A stretch of 16,635 nt of DNA from Candidatus Kapaibacterium sp. (GTDB taxonomy: Bacteria > Bacteroidota > Ignavibacteria > Palsa-1295). The stretch is taken from contig JANWLI010000051.1 in NCBI GenBank assembly GCA_025450975.1, forward strand, positions 1 to 16,635. The letters are read 5' to 3'. Shown in pieces: positions 6,551 through 14,134 of the stretch; position 1 is the stretch's first letter; every line of letters begins with the position of its first letter. The notes beneath the pieces were generated by a model. The model was not told where the DNA came from, made no database searches, and saw only the letters and a program-made list of their open reading frames with translations. The position numbers and the translations under genes are program-made.

Positions 6551-8020
6551 TTACGATGCAAGCGCAGGGCGAGTCATGGAGGCAGGAGCCACCTCGATCT
6601 CCCTATCGATGACGGGAAGGCTCTCTTCAAGCGGTTTGCCGAAGCGAGCCGTCTTATACAGGTTGTATACCCAGAGGATCTGGCCGAAGCCGATCAGCGT
6701 GCCGGCAAATGCGCGGATCATCCAAAAGGGCATCGACGCAATGATCGACTCTTCCCAAATTTGCAGCGACTTCCAACTGAATCCCTGCACGAGGCCGGCG
6801 ATCGTCAGATCGGTAAACATGATCACGAGTCCCACGACCGAAAGCCAGTAATGCCAGACATTGAGGCGCAGACTCCACCATTCGCGTTTGGTGACCTTGG
6901 GCCACAGATGCGTCACCACACCCAGCAACCAGAATCCGAACACGCCGAGCATGACAAGGTGCGCATGAGCGACGACCCAATCCGTAAAATGAATGACTTG
7001 CTGCAGCGTAAGCGTTACCTGGAATGCGCACTGCAAACACGTGATGAAGTACAGCACCATGCCTGTGTAAAACCAGCGCATCGGGATGTTGGTCTTGAGG
7101 ATCGATCCGGATCCTCGCAGCGTCATAAAGAAGTTGACGACAACCGTCGTTACCACGATCTCGACGGCGATCGTTGATGTCACGGCACCGTACTGAACAA
7201 ACATCGGGATCGGACTCCACAAGAAGTGATGCACTCCCTGAAGCGGATAGAAGAACGCGAGTCCCCAGAATCCGACAAGCGAAAGTGCGTGCGAGTAGAT
7301 CGGCTTCTTGAGAATGAGCGGTACGAAGTAGTACATCATACCCCAGCCGAGTGGCGTAACGAACAGGCCGACAAGGTCATGGATAAAGAGACCGCCGATC
7401 GCCGCACCGGAAACGCCGGGTGCAAAAAATTGCGGCAGATAATTTCCCATCACGTAGACGAGCCCGGTCCAGACAAACGCAGCAGTAAAGTACCACAGTG
7501 AAACGTAGAGAGGTTTTTCCTTCGTCTTAATGATCGGCACGTAGAAGTTGATCGTCATTAAGATGACGCCGACGACAACGACCGGATCGATAAAGATAGG
7601 CGTCTCACCCCACTCAACTCCCTGTGCATAGCCTAAGACAAACCCAACCACTGAAGCCAACAGGATCGCCTGCCATGCCCAAAAGAGAAAGAGCGATACT
7701 CCCCGTTTCCAGACGCGGAGGCCGGTCAGTCGCGGAATGGCCCAATACAGCATGCCAAAGAAGAGATTGGCAAGAAAGCCGTACGCTGCTATGTTCGTAT
7801 GGATAAATCGCAGCTTCCCTGGAGAAAGTGGCTCGATGCCGGGGAAGAGATAGGTGCGCATGAATTGCGTGCTGAACACCAATCCTGCAAGTACCGAAAG
7901 GAATAAGCAGCTGATGCCGGCAATGAAATGCGCCTTCACCACCCAGTTATCGACAAGCGGACTTTCACCCTTTAACCTGGCAAGCACATTGCCCCCACCG
8001 TTTCTTGAAGTTACTTCCAT
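6551..8020 (-). CDS. ccoN: CcoN, catalytic subunit I of cbb3-type cytochrome c oxidase
   Basis: A 489-residue, roughly twelve-helix haem-copper oxidase subunit I that reduces O2 to water. Expected ligands are present: H74 (FIHTN) and H354 for low-spin haem b, H352 for the high-spin haem (AHAHLVMLG), and H214 (FIHDLVG), H264 and H265 for CuB. Y258, six residues before H264, matches the cross-linked Tyr of cbb3 enzymes. The GMMYYFVP stretch is also characteristic. Unusual: in the TDW-anchored helix, Q330 stands where I recall a conserved Glu (FEGPMM) in proteobacterial CcoN. The extended positive-inside tail is short. The start ATG has only a weak ribosome site and lies 14 nt after the dihaem cytochrome stop. 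NorB-type reductase is unlikely given Y258 and the H264-H265 pair. Confidence 0.95.
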   Translation of the reverse strand: MEVTSRNGGGNVLARLKGESPLVDNWVVKAHFIAGISCLFLSVLAGLVFSTQFMRTYLFPGIEPLSPGKLRFIHTNIAAYGFLANLFFGMLYWAIPRLTGLRVWKRGVSLFLFWAWQAILLASVVGFVLGYAQGVEWGETPIFIDPVVVVGVILMTINFYVPIIKTKEKPLYVSLWYFTAAFVWTGLVYVMGNYLPQFFAPGVSGAAIGGLFIHDLVGLFVTPLGWGMMYYFVPLILKKPIYSHALSLVGFWGLAFFYPLQGVHHFLWSPIPMFVQYGAVTSTIAVEIVVTTVVVNFFMTLRGSGSILKTNIPMRWFYTGMVLYFITCLQCAFQVTLTLQQVIHFTDWVVAHAHLVMLGVFGFWLLGVVTHLWPKVTKREWWSLRLNVWHYWLSVVGLVIMFTDLTIAGLVQGFSWKSLQIWEESIIASMPFWMIRAFAGTLIGFGQILWVYNLYKTARFGKPLEESLPVIDREIEVAPASMTRPALAS

Positions 8021-8034
8021 AATTGTATCCGTAC

Positions 8035-8925
8035 TTACTTTGTGGCAGTTTGCTGATGGCGCATCGTATCTGCAGCCGCTAATACATAGTTGGAGACATC
8101 CGAATCACTTACCTTCGTTTTCCCCATAAGATAGATGACGTAGCTGACGAGATGCCAATTCTCATCGTCGGAGAGGAGCCCACCATAAGCAGGCATCGGC
8201 GTTCCGGCAAGCCCGGTATAGAACGTCCGGTAAATATCTTCGACCCGTGAACCGCCTTTAAGCACTCCTTCACGAAAGTTGAACGGTATGATCTTCTGTC
8301 CTTCATTATCTGTGAGTGTGGCCGCTGAAGGACCGTCTCCCAATCCTGACTGACCGTGACAATTCGTGCATCCCATGCGTGCATACATCACTTTGCCGAT
8401 CGCTGCCGACCGTGCACTGCCCACCCATGCCGGAGCACTGCCAAATCCCAGCGGAGACGTTGGTTTGCGCTTAAGCCACAGATCGGAGAATGTCTTGATG
8501 TAGGCAATGACATTGCTGCGATCGGTCTCGCTCATGAGCGACCATCCCGGCATCGAACTCCGTGGCACTCCCCGCGTGATCGTTCGGTGGAGGTCGGCAT
8601 CGGATGGCAAGGACCCGGGTGGAGTGGAAATGAATTTAAAGAGCGCCTTGGTAAAATTCCGGGGCTTCACTGCTAGCATCGCGCTTGCAGGTCCCTTGCC
8701 ATCACCTTTGATGCCATGACACCCTGCACAATAGGTTTCGTACACTTCCTTGCCGGCGAAAATGTGCGTCCATTCCGCTTCGGACACACTTGCACGCTTA
8801 ACGGCATTGATCTTTTTGGCTGTGGCTTCATCTTCTGCGGACAGCGGTTTGCAACCTGGGGAGGCCGCAGCAACCGCTGCCACACAGACTATGAAGATCA
8901 TGATTTTTCTGACGTTGTTATTCAT
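8035..8925 (-). CDS. Dihaem cytochrome c lipoprotein, probable CcoP counterpart
   Basis: A 296-residue exported cytochrome and first gene of the oxidase unit. The signal peptide is about residues 1-24, followed by C25 in AASPGC, a loose lipobox, so a lipid anchor is likely but not certain. Haem site one is C66-x2-C69-H70 with M125 (SSMPGW) as probable ligand. Site two is C186-x2-C189-H190 with M244 (TPMPAY). Two class I domains of about 100 residues fit the soluble half of CcoP, which carries electrons to CcoO, but CcoP's N-terminal membrane helix is absent. The frame is open 16 codons further up to an ATG at 8973. I chose the ATG at 8925 because the signal peptide begins there; neither start has a strong ribosome site. 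A separate electron-donor cytochrome is the alternative. Confidence 0.9.
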   Translation of the reverse strand: MNNNVRKIMIFIVCVAAVAAASPGCKPLSAEDEATAKKINAVKRASVSEAEWTHIFAGKEVYETYCAGCHGIKGDGKGPASAMLAVKPRNFTKALFKFISTPPGSLPSDADLHRTITRGVPRSSMPGWSLMSETDRSNVIAYIKTFSDLWLKRKPTSPLGFGSAPAWVGSARSAAIGKVMYARMGCTNCHGQSGLGDGPSAATLTDNEGQKIIPFNFREGVLKGGSRVEDIYRTFYTGLAGTPMPAYGGLLSDDENWHLVSYVIYLMGKTKVSDSDVSNYVLAAADTMRHQQTATK

Positions 8926-9048
8926 TCGTTCGTTCACTTCATTCGCTGGATGTATTTGAGTCAGAAACCCCATGATCGGGTTGTGTTAGTGAGAGACTTT
9001 TTTCGTACACAGATTGCTGCATAGGGATGATCTCTTCGTGATTCGATC

Positions 9049-9090
9049 GCCGAGGTTCCTGAAATTGGAACCCCCTGCGAGGCCGAGGTT
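9049..9090. repeat. Direct repeat GCCGAGGTT, two copies 33 bp apart
   Basis: GCCGAGGTT occurs at 9049-9057 and again at 9082-9090, a start-to-start distance of 33 bp, close to three helical turns. The first copy overlaps an inverted repeat (GGTTCC at 9054-9059, GGAACC at 9067-9072, 7-nt loop). Placement upstream of the oxidase unit would suit operator sites on one face of the DNA. No known regulator consensus was recognised. Confidence 0.4.
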
Positions 9091-9143
9091 TGAATGTTGT
9101 GAGCGACATAACGACAAAAAATGAATTAACTAGCGGGTGTGTC

Positions 9144-9159
9144 GACAAGTACTATGCCA
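9144..9159 (-). promoter_or_regulatory. Sigma-54-like -24/-12 element upstream of the oxidase unit
   Basis: On the minus strand TGGCATAGTACTTGTC is compared with the consensus TGGCACG-N4-TTGCW. The GG at -24, the CA after it and TTG at -12 match, but the normally invariant GC at -12 is GT. It lies about 220 nt before the dihaem cytochrome start. It is of interest because a sigma-54 activator is encoded just upstream. The poor -12 keeps confidence low. Confidence 0.25.
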
Positions 9160-9242
9160 TCTGGGTCAATATCGTGCTATCCGTGAAATTCCTGTAATTT
9201 GCTAGGTGCCGGCGTAAATTATCTTACTTCCTGAGCATAAGA

Positions 9243-9656
9243 TTATTTAACTTTGCGCTCCGCAAGTAAGGAGTCCAGGAATTTGTCAAGCATGGACAAT
9301 TCGTGGGTTTTGGGGAAGTACGATACCCCTTCGAGCGCATTCATCTTAGCGCGCACAAGAGCATTATCCGGACCGCCTGTAATGACGATCTGACTGCCGG
9401 GAAGGATTGCCTGAAGGTGCTTGGCAATGGTCAGGGCATCCTCGCCCGCGAGGTCATAATCGAGTAAAATAAGCTGTGGAAGCAAGGAATGGGCGATCGC
9501 TTCGGCATCCTTACCACGTGAAACCGAGTATACCCGGTACCCTCGACGTTCGAAATGATGTCCGAGCATGGCGCGTAACTTATCGTAGTCTTCGACTACT
9601 AAGAGCGAGGGGACAGCGCGACCCATATGTAAAGAATTTGCAATTGGCATTAGCAT
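9243..9656 (-). CDS. Stand-alone response regulator receiver protein
   Basis: A 137-residue CheY-like receiver without an output domain. Phosphorylation residues are in place: acidic pair E22-D23 (VVEDYDKLR), phospho-acceptor D66 (LILLDYD), T93 (VITGG) and K116 (YFPK). It would relay or buffer phosphate from a kinase, with the PAS kinase two genes upstream the natural donor. The frame also opens at a GTG at 9665, but the ATG at 9656 is preferred because AGGTG stands 6 nt before it. About 170 nt separate it from the NtrC-type gene, more than elsewhere in this cluster, so it may have its own promoter. It ends 317 nt before the oxidase unit. Function beyond phospho-transfer cannot be read from sequence. 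Confidence 0.85.
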   Translation of the reverse strand: MLMPIANSLHMGRAVPSLLVVEDYDKLRAMLGHHFERRGYRVYSVSRGKDAEAIAHSLLPQLILLDYDLAGEDALTIAKHLQAILPGSQIVITGGPDNALVRAKMNALEGVSYFPKTHELSMLDKFLDSLLAERKVK

Positions 9657-9828
9657 TTTGTACACCTGATCTACAGGGACAAGGCTGAAAATTCATGCCA
9701 AGACTGAAAAAGACCGGAATGGTAGTGAAAAAAGCGGCATGCCCTATTCAGGCGACCAAATTATTTTTCGCACAGGCAAAGACTTTTACTCTCGGGGGTA
9801 AAGCGTGAGGCACCGAGCCGAATCTACC

Positions 9829-11184
9829 TTAGGCCTTCTTTCCTTCTTTCGAAGGAAGTTTTGCATAGAGGGTAGGCTTCGAGATCCCTAAGATACGTGC
9901 TGCCTCTGTCCGGTTGCCTCCGGTACCCTTGAGCACTGCATCGATATGCTCGCGCTCCACTTCCGCCAGCGATCGTTTCCAGTCATAGATAGCCTGCTGG
10001 CCGGGAGAAGACCTTGCCGCAGCAGAGTCCGGCAGTATCCCTTCGTCAAGCCATTCGTCTTTCGAAAGTACAATGGCACGCGTAAGAATATTCTCGAGCT
10101 CGCGAACGTTGCCGGGCCAGCTATGGTCGAGGATCAACTCCATGGTACTATCGCGTACCTTGGTCACGTTGGTGTGAAGAGCGGCATTGATCCTGCGCAA
10201 CAGATGCTCGACAAGCATGGGAATATCCTCTTTGCGTTCACGCAGCGGAGGCACATGGATAGAGACCACATTGAGTCGATAGAACAGATCTTCGCGAAAT
10301 CTTCCCTTTTGGACCTCTTCACCCAAATCACGGTTGGTTGCAGCCACGATGCGCGCCTGCATGGGAATGCTCTTATCGCCACCGACCCGTTCAAAGACCC
10401 GCTCCTGCAGAACCCGGAGTAACATGACCTGGATCTTCGGAGAAATTTCACCGATCTCGTCGAGGAAGATCGTGCCCTCGCGCGCCAGCTCGAACTTCCC
10501 TTTTTTATCCGCAATTGCACCGGTGAAACTGCCTTTCGTATGCCCGAAGAGCTCAGATTCAAGAAGCGACTCGGTGAGCGCCGTACAGTTTACCGCAATA
10601 AACGGCTCCGCCTTCCAGGGCGAGTTGAAATGGATAGCGCGAACGATCAGCTCTTTGCCGGTACCGGACTCGCCGGTGATCATCACGGTCACCTTTGAAT
10701 TTGTTATACTGCCGATCGTCTTATAAATATCCATCATAGCAGCCGTTCTGCCGATCAGGACATTCTCGAACGAATAATCTCTGGCCTTCTCATCGATAAT
10801 GATCGAGAGCTTTTCGGAAAGATCGAGGGAGCGCTCGATATGCCCGAGAAGTTTTTCCAGACGTTCAAGGTCAAGCGGTTTGGCTAAGTAATCGTAGGCA
10901 CCTTGCTGCATCGCGCGCACCGTCGTCTGCATATCGTCTTTGCCTGTCATGACAAGCACGGTAACGGCAGGGTCGAGATGCTTAATTTTAGCCTGGAGAT
11001 CGAGGCCGGTCATTCCCGGCATATAGATATCTGTGAGCACAACCTGCGGGTGCTCGCTGGCCAAAGCAAGCAACGCTTCGTTGCCATCTGCTGCAACGAA
11101 TACCGTGTGACCGATCTGTGTAAGAAAGCGCTCCAGTGCCCTGCGGGCAGTTGCATCGTCATCGACTACAAGTATGCGTAACAA
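9829..11184 (-). CDS. NtrC-family sigma-54-dependent response regulator
   Basis: A 451-residue activator of sigma-54 promoters. Receiver, residues 1-120: acidic pocket DDD (8-10), phospho-acceptor D52, T80, K102. AAA+ domain, about 142-370: Walker A GESGTGKE (171-178), sigma-54 contact loop GSFTGA (218-223), Walker B FLDEI (240-244), and the RxDLFYRLNV and WPGNVRELEN motifs. Fis-type helix-turn-helix, about 420-442 (GGNRTEAARILGISKPTLY). The loop is GSFTGA rather than the commonest GAFTGA, a tolerated natural variant. Translation starts at TTG (11182-11184), backed by AAGGAG five nt upstream, with no ATG near. It follows the kinase gene by 15 nt and should be its partner. Targets are unknown; the cbb3 unit downstream is the obvious candidate. 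Confidence 0.93.
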   Translation of the reverse strand: MLRILVVDDDATARRALERFLTQIGHTVFVAADGNEALLALASEHPQVVLTDIYMPGMTGLDLQAKIKHLDPAVTVLVMTGKDDMQTTVRAMQQGAYDYLAKPLDLERLEKLLGHIERSLDLSEKLSIIIDEKARDYSFENVLIGRTAAMMDIYKTIGSITNSKVTVMITGESGTGKELIVRAIHFNSPWKAEPFIAVNCTALTESLLESELFGHTKGSFTGAIADKKGKFELAREGTIFLDEIGEISPKIQVMLLRVLQERVFERVGGDKSIPMQARIVAATNRDLGEEVQKGRFREDLFYRLNVVSIHVPPLRERKEDIPMLVEHLLRRINAALHTNVTKVRDSTMELILDHSWPGNVRELENILTRAIVLSKDEWLDEGILPDSAAARSSPGQQAIYDWKRSLAEVEREHIDAVLKGTGGNRTEAARILGISKPTLYAKLPSKEGKKA

Positions 11185-11189
11185 GTATG

Positions 11190-11195
11190 CTCCTT
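11190..11195 (-). promoter_or_regulatory. Shine-Dalgarno deciding a TTG start
   Basis: AAGGAG on the minus strand, 5 nt before the TTG at 11182-11184, in the 15-nt gap after the kinase stop. It supports the rare start codon of the NtrC-type regulator; receiver homology also begins there (residues LRILVVDDD). Confidence 0.7.
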
Positions 11196-11199
11196 CTAA

Positions 11200-12315
11200 T
11201 TATGCTGGCAGTGCGATAGAAAATTGAGTGTTGAATGGATCAGCGTCCTTTGGAAGCGGTGAGATCACTTTAATTGACCCATGATGCTCGCGAATGATCT
11301 TTGCACAGGTGGCAAGACCTAACCCCAACCCTTTTGCTTTCGTTGTGAAGAACGGCTTAAAGATGGATTTCTGATGGTCCGGCGATATTCCTGCACCGCT
11401 GTCGTAAATATCAAAGATTACCGCCATCCCGCTGGCGCTGACCGCATCGTCGGGATGTTGCAAGCCATGCGAAACGTCGATCCGCACTTTCCGCAGGAGC
11501 GATTGCGCTGCGGCATCGATCGAATTCTGGATGATATTGAGCAGCACCTGCTTAATAAGCGAGGGGTCGCATCGAACGGTAATGCCCTTATCTGCATTGA
11601 CCAGTTCGATCTCTACGCTCCGGTCCATTGCTTCGGCAGAAACCAGGGCCACCGTCTCTCGCAAGAGATCGTCGACGAGCAGCCGATCATAACGCATCTG
11701 TGTCGTGCGCGCAAAGGAGAGGACGCGATCGACCATGTCCTTTAATCGCGTCGCCTCTTTTCTGACGAGCGTGAGCGACTCGTCGTCATTCTCTGTCCAT
11801 GCTTCCCCGTTATTGCGCGCACGTTCGAGAAGATAGAGATTCATGGAAATCCCATTGAGCGGATTGCGGATCTCGTGAGCCAACGACGCCACAGCCTCGC
11901 CGATCTCACTGAGCTTTTCGCCGTGCATAATGCGGGATTCCAAAGTCTTTCGCTCCGTCAGATCGATTTCCACACCTAAATAGCCCAGCTTGTCTCCACG
12001 ATCGTCGATGATAGGTGTGATCGTCAGAAAACAGGTGGTCTCTTCGCCGTTCTTCTTTCGGTTGACGATTTCGCCCTTCCACTTATCGGTAGTACTAAGC
12101 GATTCCCACATTTCTCTATAGAACACAGGGGTAGAGTAGGACGACTTGAGAAAAGTCGTACGCTCGCCGAGTATTTCTTCCCGGGAATATCCAAACATTC
12201 TACAGAATGCATCATTGACAGTGATGATCTTGCCATGAATGTCGGTGACAAGCATGCCATCGGTCGACTGAGCAAAGGCCCATTGCAAGATGGACCTATC
12301 ATTCCGATCTTCCAT
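11200..12315 (-). CDS. PAS-domain histidine kinase, NtrB-like
   Basis: A 371-residue sensor kinase with no membrane segment or signal peptide, so cytosolic. PAS domain, about 8-120 (DGMLVTDIHGKIITVNDAF, FGYSREEILGE), with a PAC end at DLTERK. Dimerisation/phosphoacceptor: H147 in LAHEIRNPLNGI. ATPase: N box with N264 (NIIQNSIDA), G1 DSGAGI (305-310), F box FKPFFTTK, G2 GLGLGLA. It should phosphorylate the NtrC-type regulator encoded 15 nt downstream. The PAS domain lacks the haem-binding His region of FixL, so direct oxygen sensing by haem is not indicated; the ligand is unknown. The ATG at 12315 has a weak ribosome site. The 123-nt gap to the divergent SulP gene should hold its promoter. Confidence 0.92.
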   Translation of the reverse strand: MEDRNDRSILQWAFAQSTDGMLVTDIHGKIITVNDAFCRMFGYSREEILGERTTFLKSSYSTPVFYREMWESLSTTDKWKGEIVNRKKNGEETTCFLTITPIIDDRGDKLGYLGVEIDLTERKTLESRIMHGEKLSEIGEAVASLAHEIRNPLNGISMNLYLLERARNNGEAWTENDDESLTLVRKEATRLKDMVDRVLSFARTTQMRYDRLLVDDLLRETVALVSAEAMDRSVEIELVNADKGITVRCDPSLIKQVLLNIIQNSIDAAAQSLLRKVRIDVSHGLQHPDDAVSASGMAVIFDIYDSGAGISPDHQKSIFKPFFTTKAKGLGLGLATCAKIIREHHGSIKVISPLPKDADPFNTQFSIALPA

Positions 12316-12426
12316 AATTATCTACCAAGTCACACAAACACGTATAAGACGGTACTACAACACAACATCCAGCAAGAAAGTAAGGGGGAAAAATAGGTTT
12401 CTGATCAACGTGCTTTTACTTTTGAT

Positions 12427-12434
12427 TAGTTTTG
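12427..12434 (+). promoter_or_regulatory. TAnnTTTG-type -7 promoter box before the SulP gene
   Basis: TAGTTTTG fits the Bacteroidota -7 element TAnnTTTG exactly. No clean -33 TTG is seen at the expected distance. A start of transcription a few bases later would fall almost on the GTG start codon at 12439, which has no Shine-Dalgarno before it. That would make the transcript leaderless. A match to eight bases with two free positions can arise by chance. Confidence 0.3.
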
Positions 12435-12438
12435 CCCT

Positions 12439-14103
12439 GTGAAAATTCCGCCATCGTTTCAACCCAAGCTGCTCACGGTTTTTCGTGAGGGGTATACTCG
12501 CCATCAGTTCATCCGTGATTTTACGGCCGGCATTATCGTCGCAGCTGTAGCGATCCCCCTGGCCATTGCCTTCGGCATCGCGAGCGGCGTTACACCAGAA
12601 AAAGGACTCATTACCGCTATCATTGCCGGATTCATTGGCTCTGCGCTCGGTGGAAGTCGCGTCCAGATCAGCGGCCCCACCGGAGCATTTGTCGTCGTGA
12701 TCTTCGGTGTGGTTTCGAAATTCGGCATTGCCGGCCTGACGATCGCTACCGTTGTCGCGGGAGCTCTCGTCGTAGTTATGGGATTGGTAAAGCTCGGCGG
12801 CGTGATCAAGTTTATTCCTGCGCCAGTGATCACCGGCTTCACGAGTGGTATCGCCGTCATTATCTTTTCAACACAAATTAAGGACTTTCTTGGTCTGCAA
12901 ATAAATACGGTCCCATCGGAGTTTGTGGAGAAGTGGGGAGCATATCTGGGTAGTATCGCAAACATTAATTTGTATGCTGCAGCAATTGCAGCTCTCACAT
13001 GTTTCGTGGTTATTGTTGGACCGAAATTGACTCCCAGGATACCGTCTCCGTTAATAGCATTGCTGCTGACGACAGTCCTGGTACACCTACTGCACCTGGA
13101 TGTCGACACGATCGGTTCAAAATTTGGACTGATCTCCGGCAGTTTACCTGCACCCGTTGTGCCCGACTTAACCTATGCTGCCATTAAAGAACTCATTCCC
13201 TCGATCATCACCATAGCGATCCTGATCGCCGTCGAATCACTTCTCTCTGCAGTCGTCGCCGATGGAATGCTTGGTACCAAACATCGGTCAAATATGGAAT
13301 TGGTAGCTCAGGGATCAGCGAATATTTTTTCCGGGCTCTTTGGTGGGATCCCCGCAACGGGAGCAATTGCGCGGACAGCGACGAACATTAAAAGCGGTGG
13401 CCAGACACCGGTTGCAGGCATCATTCATGCAATAACCATCCTGATCGTCCTGGTTTCATTAGGATCGTACGCTTCGATGATCCCGATGGCTACCCTTGCC
13501 GGATTGCTCGTTGTTGTTGCCTATAATATGAGCGAGTGGCGGACATTCCGCTCCATGCTGAAGGCGCCGAAAAGTGACGTCGTCGTTCTGCTCGCGACCT
13601 TCCTGCTGACGGTACTAGTCGATCTTACTGTTGCGATAGAGGTGGGGATGATCCTTGCAGCGTTTCTCTTCATGCACAGAATGGCAACTGTGACAAACGT
13701 AACGATGATAACCAATGAGTTCACCGACGATGCAGCAGCTGACGACATCACCAGCATTCCGCTTCCGGCCAACGTTCAGCTGTATGAGATCAACGGACCG
13801 TTCTTCTTTGGGGCAGCAGAGAAATTCTCCGAGACAATACGGCAAACCGGGAAATATCCGAAGGTCCTAATCGTCAGGATGCGCAACGTACCGGCCATCG
13901 ATGCGACAGGAATTCACGTGCTGCACGATCTGCATAAAAAACTTACTGCCAAAGGATCCACGCTTATCCTCAGCGAATTACATTCCCAGCCCAGGCACGC
14001 ATGCGAGAGTGCAGGGTTACTTTCTCGGATCGGGCATGTGAATGTTCGGGAGACCCTGAATCAAGCGCTGGAGCGCACCAATGAACTCACCGTCAATAGG
14101 TGA
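12439..14103 (+). CDS. SulP-family inorganic anion transporter with STAS domain
   Basis: A 554-residue inner-membrane anion carrier. A transmembrane core of about ten or more helices fills residues 25-430. Family marks are the AGIIVAAVAIPLAIAFGIAS stretch (30-49), GGSRVQISGPTGAF (71-84) and the segment NMELVAQGSANIFSGLFGG followed by ATGAIART. A cytosolic STAS domain spans about 445-545, with the conserved loop PAIDATGIHVL and a closing amphipathic helix. Substrate could be sulfate, bicarbonate, chloride or a dicarboxylate; sequence alone does not decide. The start is GTG at 12439, no ribosome site precedes it, and N-terminal homology begins soon after. It is divergent from the kinase gene and convergent with the small lipoprotein gene 31 nt beyond its stop. 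I see no sign that it belongs to the oxidase unit. Confidence 0.92.
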   Translation: MKIPPSFQPKLLTVFREGYTRHQFIRDFTAGIIVAAVAIPLAIAFGIASGVTPEKGLITAIIAGFIGSALGGSRVQISGPTGAFVVVIFGVVSKFGIAGLTIATVVAGALVVVMGLVKLGGVIKFIPAPVITGFTSGIAVIIFSTQIKDFLGLQINTVPSEFVEKWGAYLGSIANINLYAAAIAALTCFVVIVGPKLTPRIPSPLIALLLTTVLVHLLHLDVDTIGSKFGLISGSLPAPVVPDLTYAAIKELIPSIITIAILIAVESLLSAVVADGMLGTKHRSNMELVAQGSANIFSGLFGGIPATGAIARTATNIKSGGQTPVAGIIHAITILIVLVSLGSYASMIPMATLAGLLVVVAYNMSEWRTFRSMLKAPKSDVVVLLATFLLTVLVDLTVAIEVGMILAAFLFMHRMATVTNVTMITNEFTDDAAADDITSIPLPANVQLYEINGPFFFGAAEKFSETIRQTGKYPKVLIVRMRNVPAIDATGIHVLHDLHKKLTAKGSTLILSELHSQPRHACESAGLLSRIGHVNVRETLNQALERTNELTVNR

Positions 14104-14134
14104 TCACTACTTCTACAGCCGAATTCATACTCCT

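Larger units (their letters stand above)
8926..9242. other. Non-coding leader/promoter region of the oxidase unit
   Basis: About 317 bases between the lone receiver gene and the dihaem cytochrome gene. No convincing gene is seen; a 69-codon frame here has no family look and no ribosome site. The stretch holds a sigma-54-like element, a 9-bp direct repeat and a 6-bp inverted repeat, each listed separately. There is no clear terminator after the receiver gene, so read-through from the regulatory genes is possible. No FNR-type TTGAT-N4-ATCAA box was found. Confidence 0.6.

Noticed and set aside
6551..8020. CcoN as a nitric oxide reductase (NorB-type)
   Set aside because: The cross-link Tyr (Y258) and the H264-H265 CuB pair with cbb3 spacing are intact, and ccoO and ccoI are in the same unit.
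8939..9148. 69-codon minus-strand open frame in the oxidase leader
   Set aside because: No ribosome site, no family look, low-complexity polar content, and it overlaps the repeats and the start of the dihaem cytochrome leader.
11200..12315. Kinase as a FixL-type haem oxygen sensor
   Set aside because: The PAS domain has no His in the region where FixL binds haem; only the general PAS fold marks are present.
12356..12371. Second sigma-54-like element before the kinase gene (TGG-N10-TTG form)
   Set aside because: Matches little beyond GG and TTG; the -24 block lacks CAC and the -12 GC is missing.
12404..12426. FNR-like site (ATCAA ... TTGAT) before the SulP gene
   Set aside because: The arms are in the wrong order and 13 nt apart, whereas an FNR box is TTGAT-N4-ATCAA.
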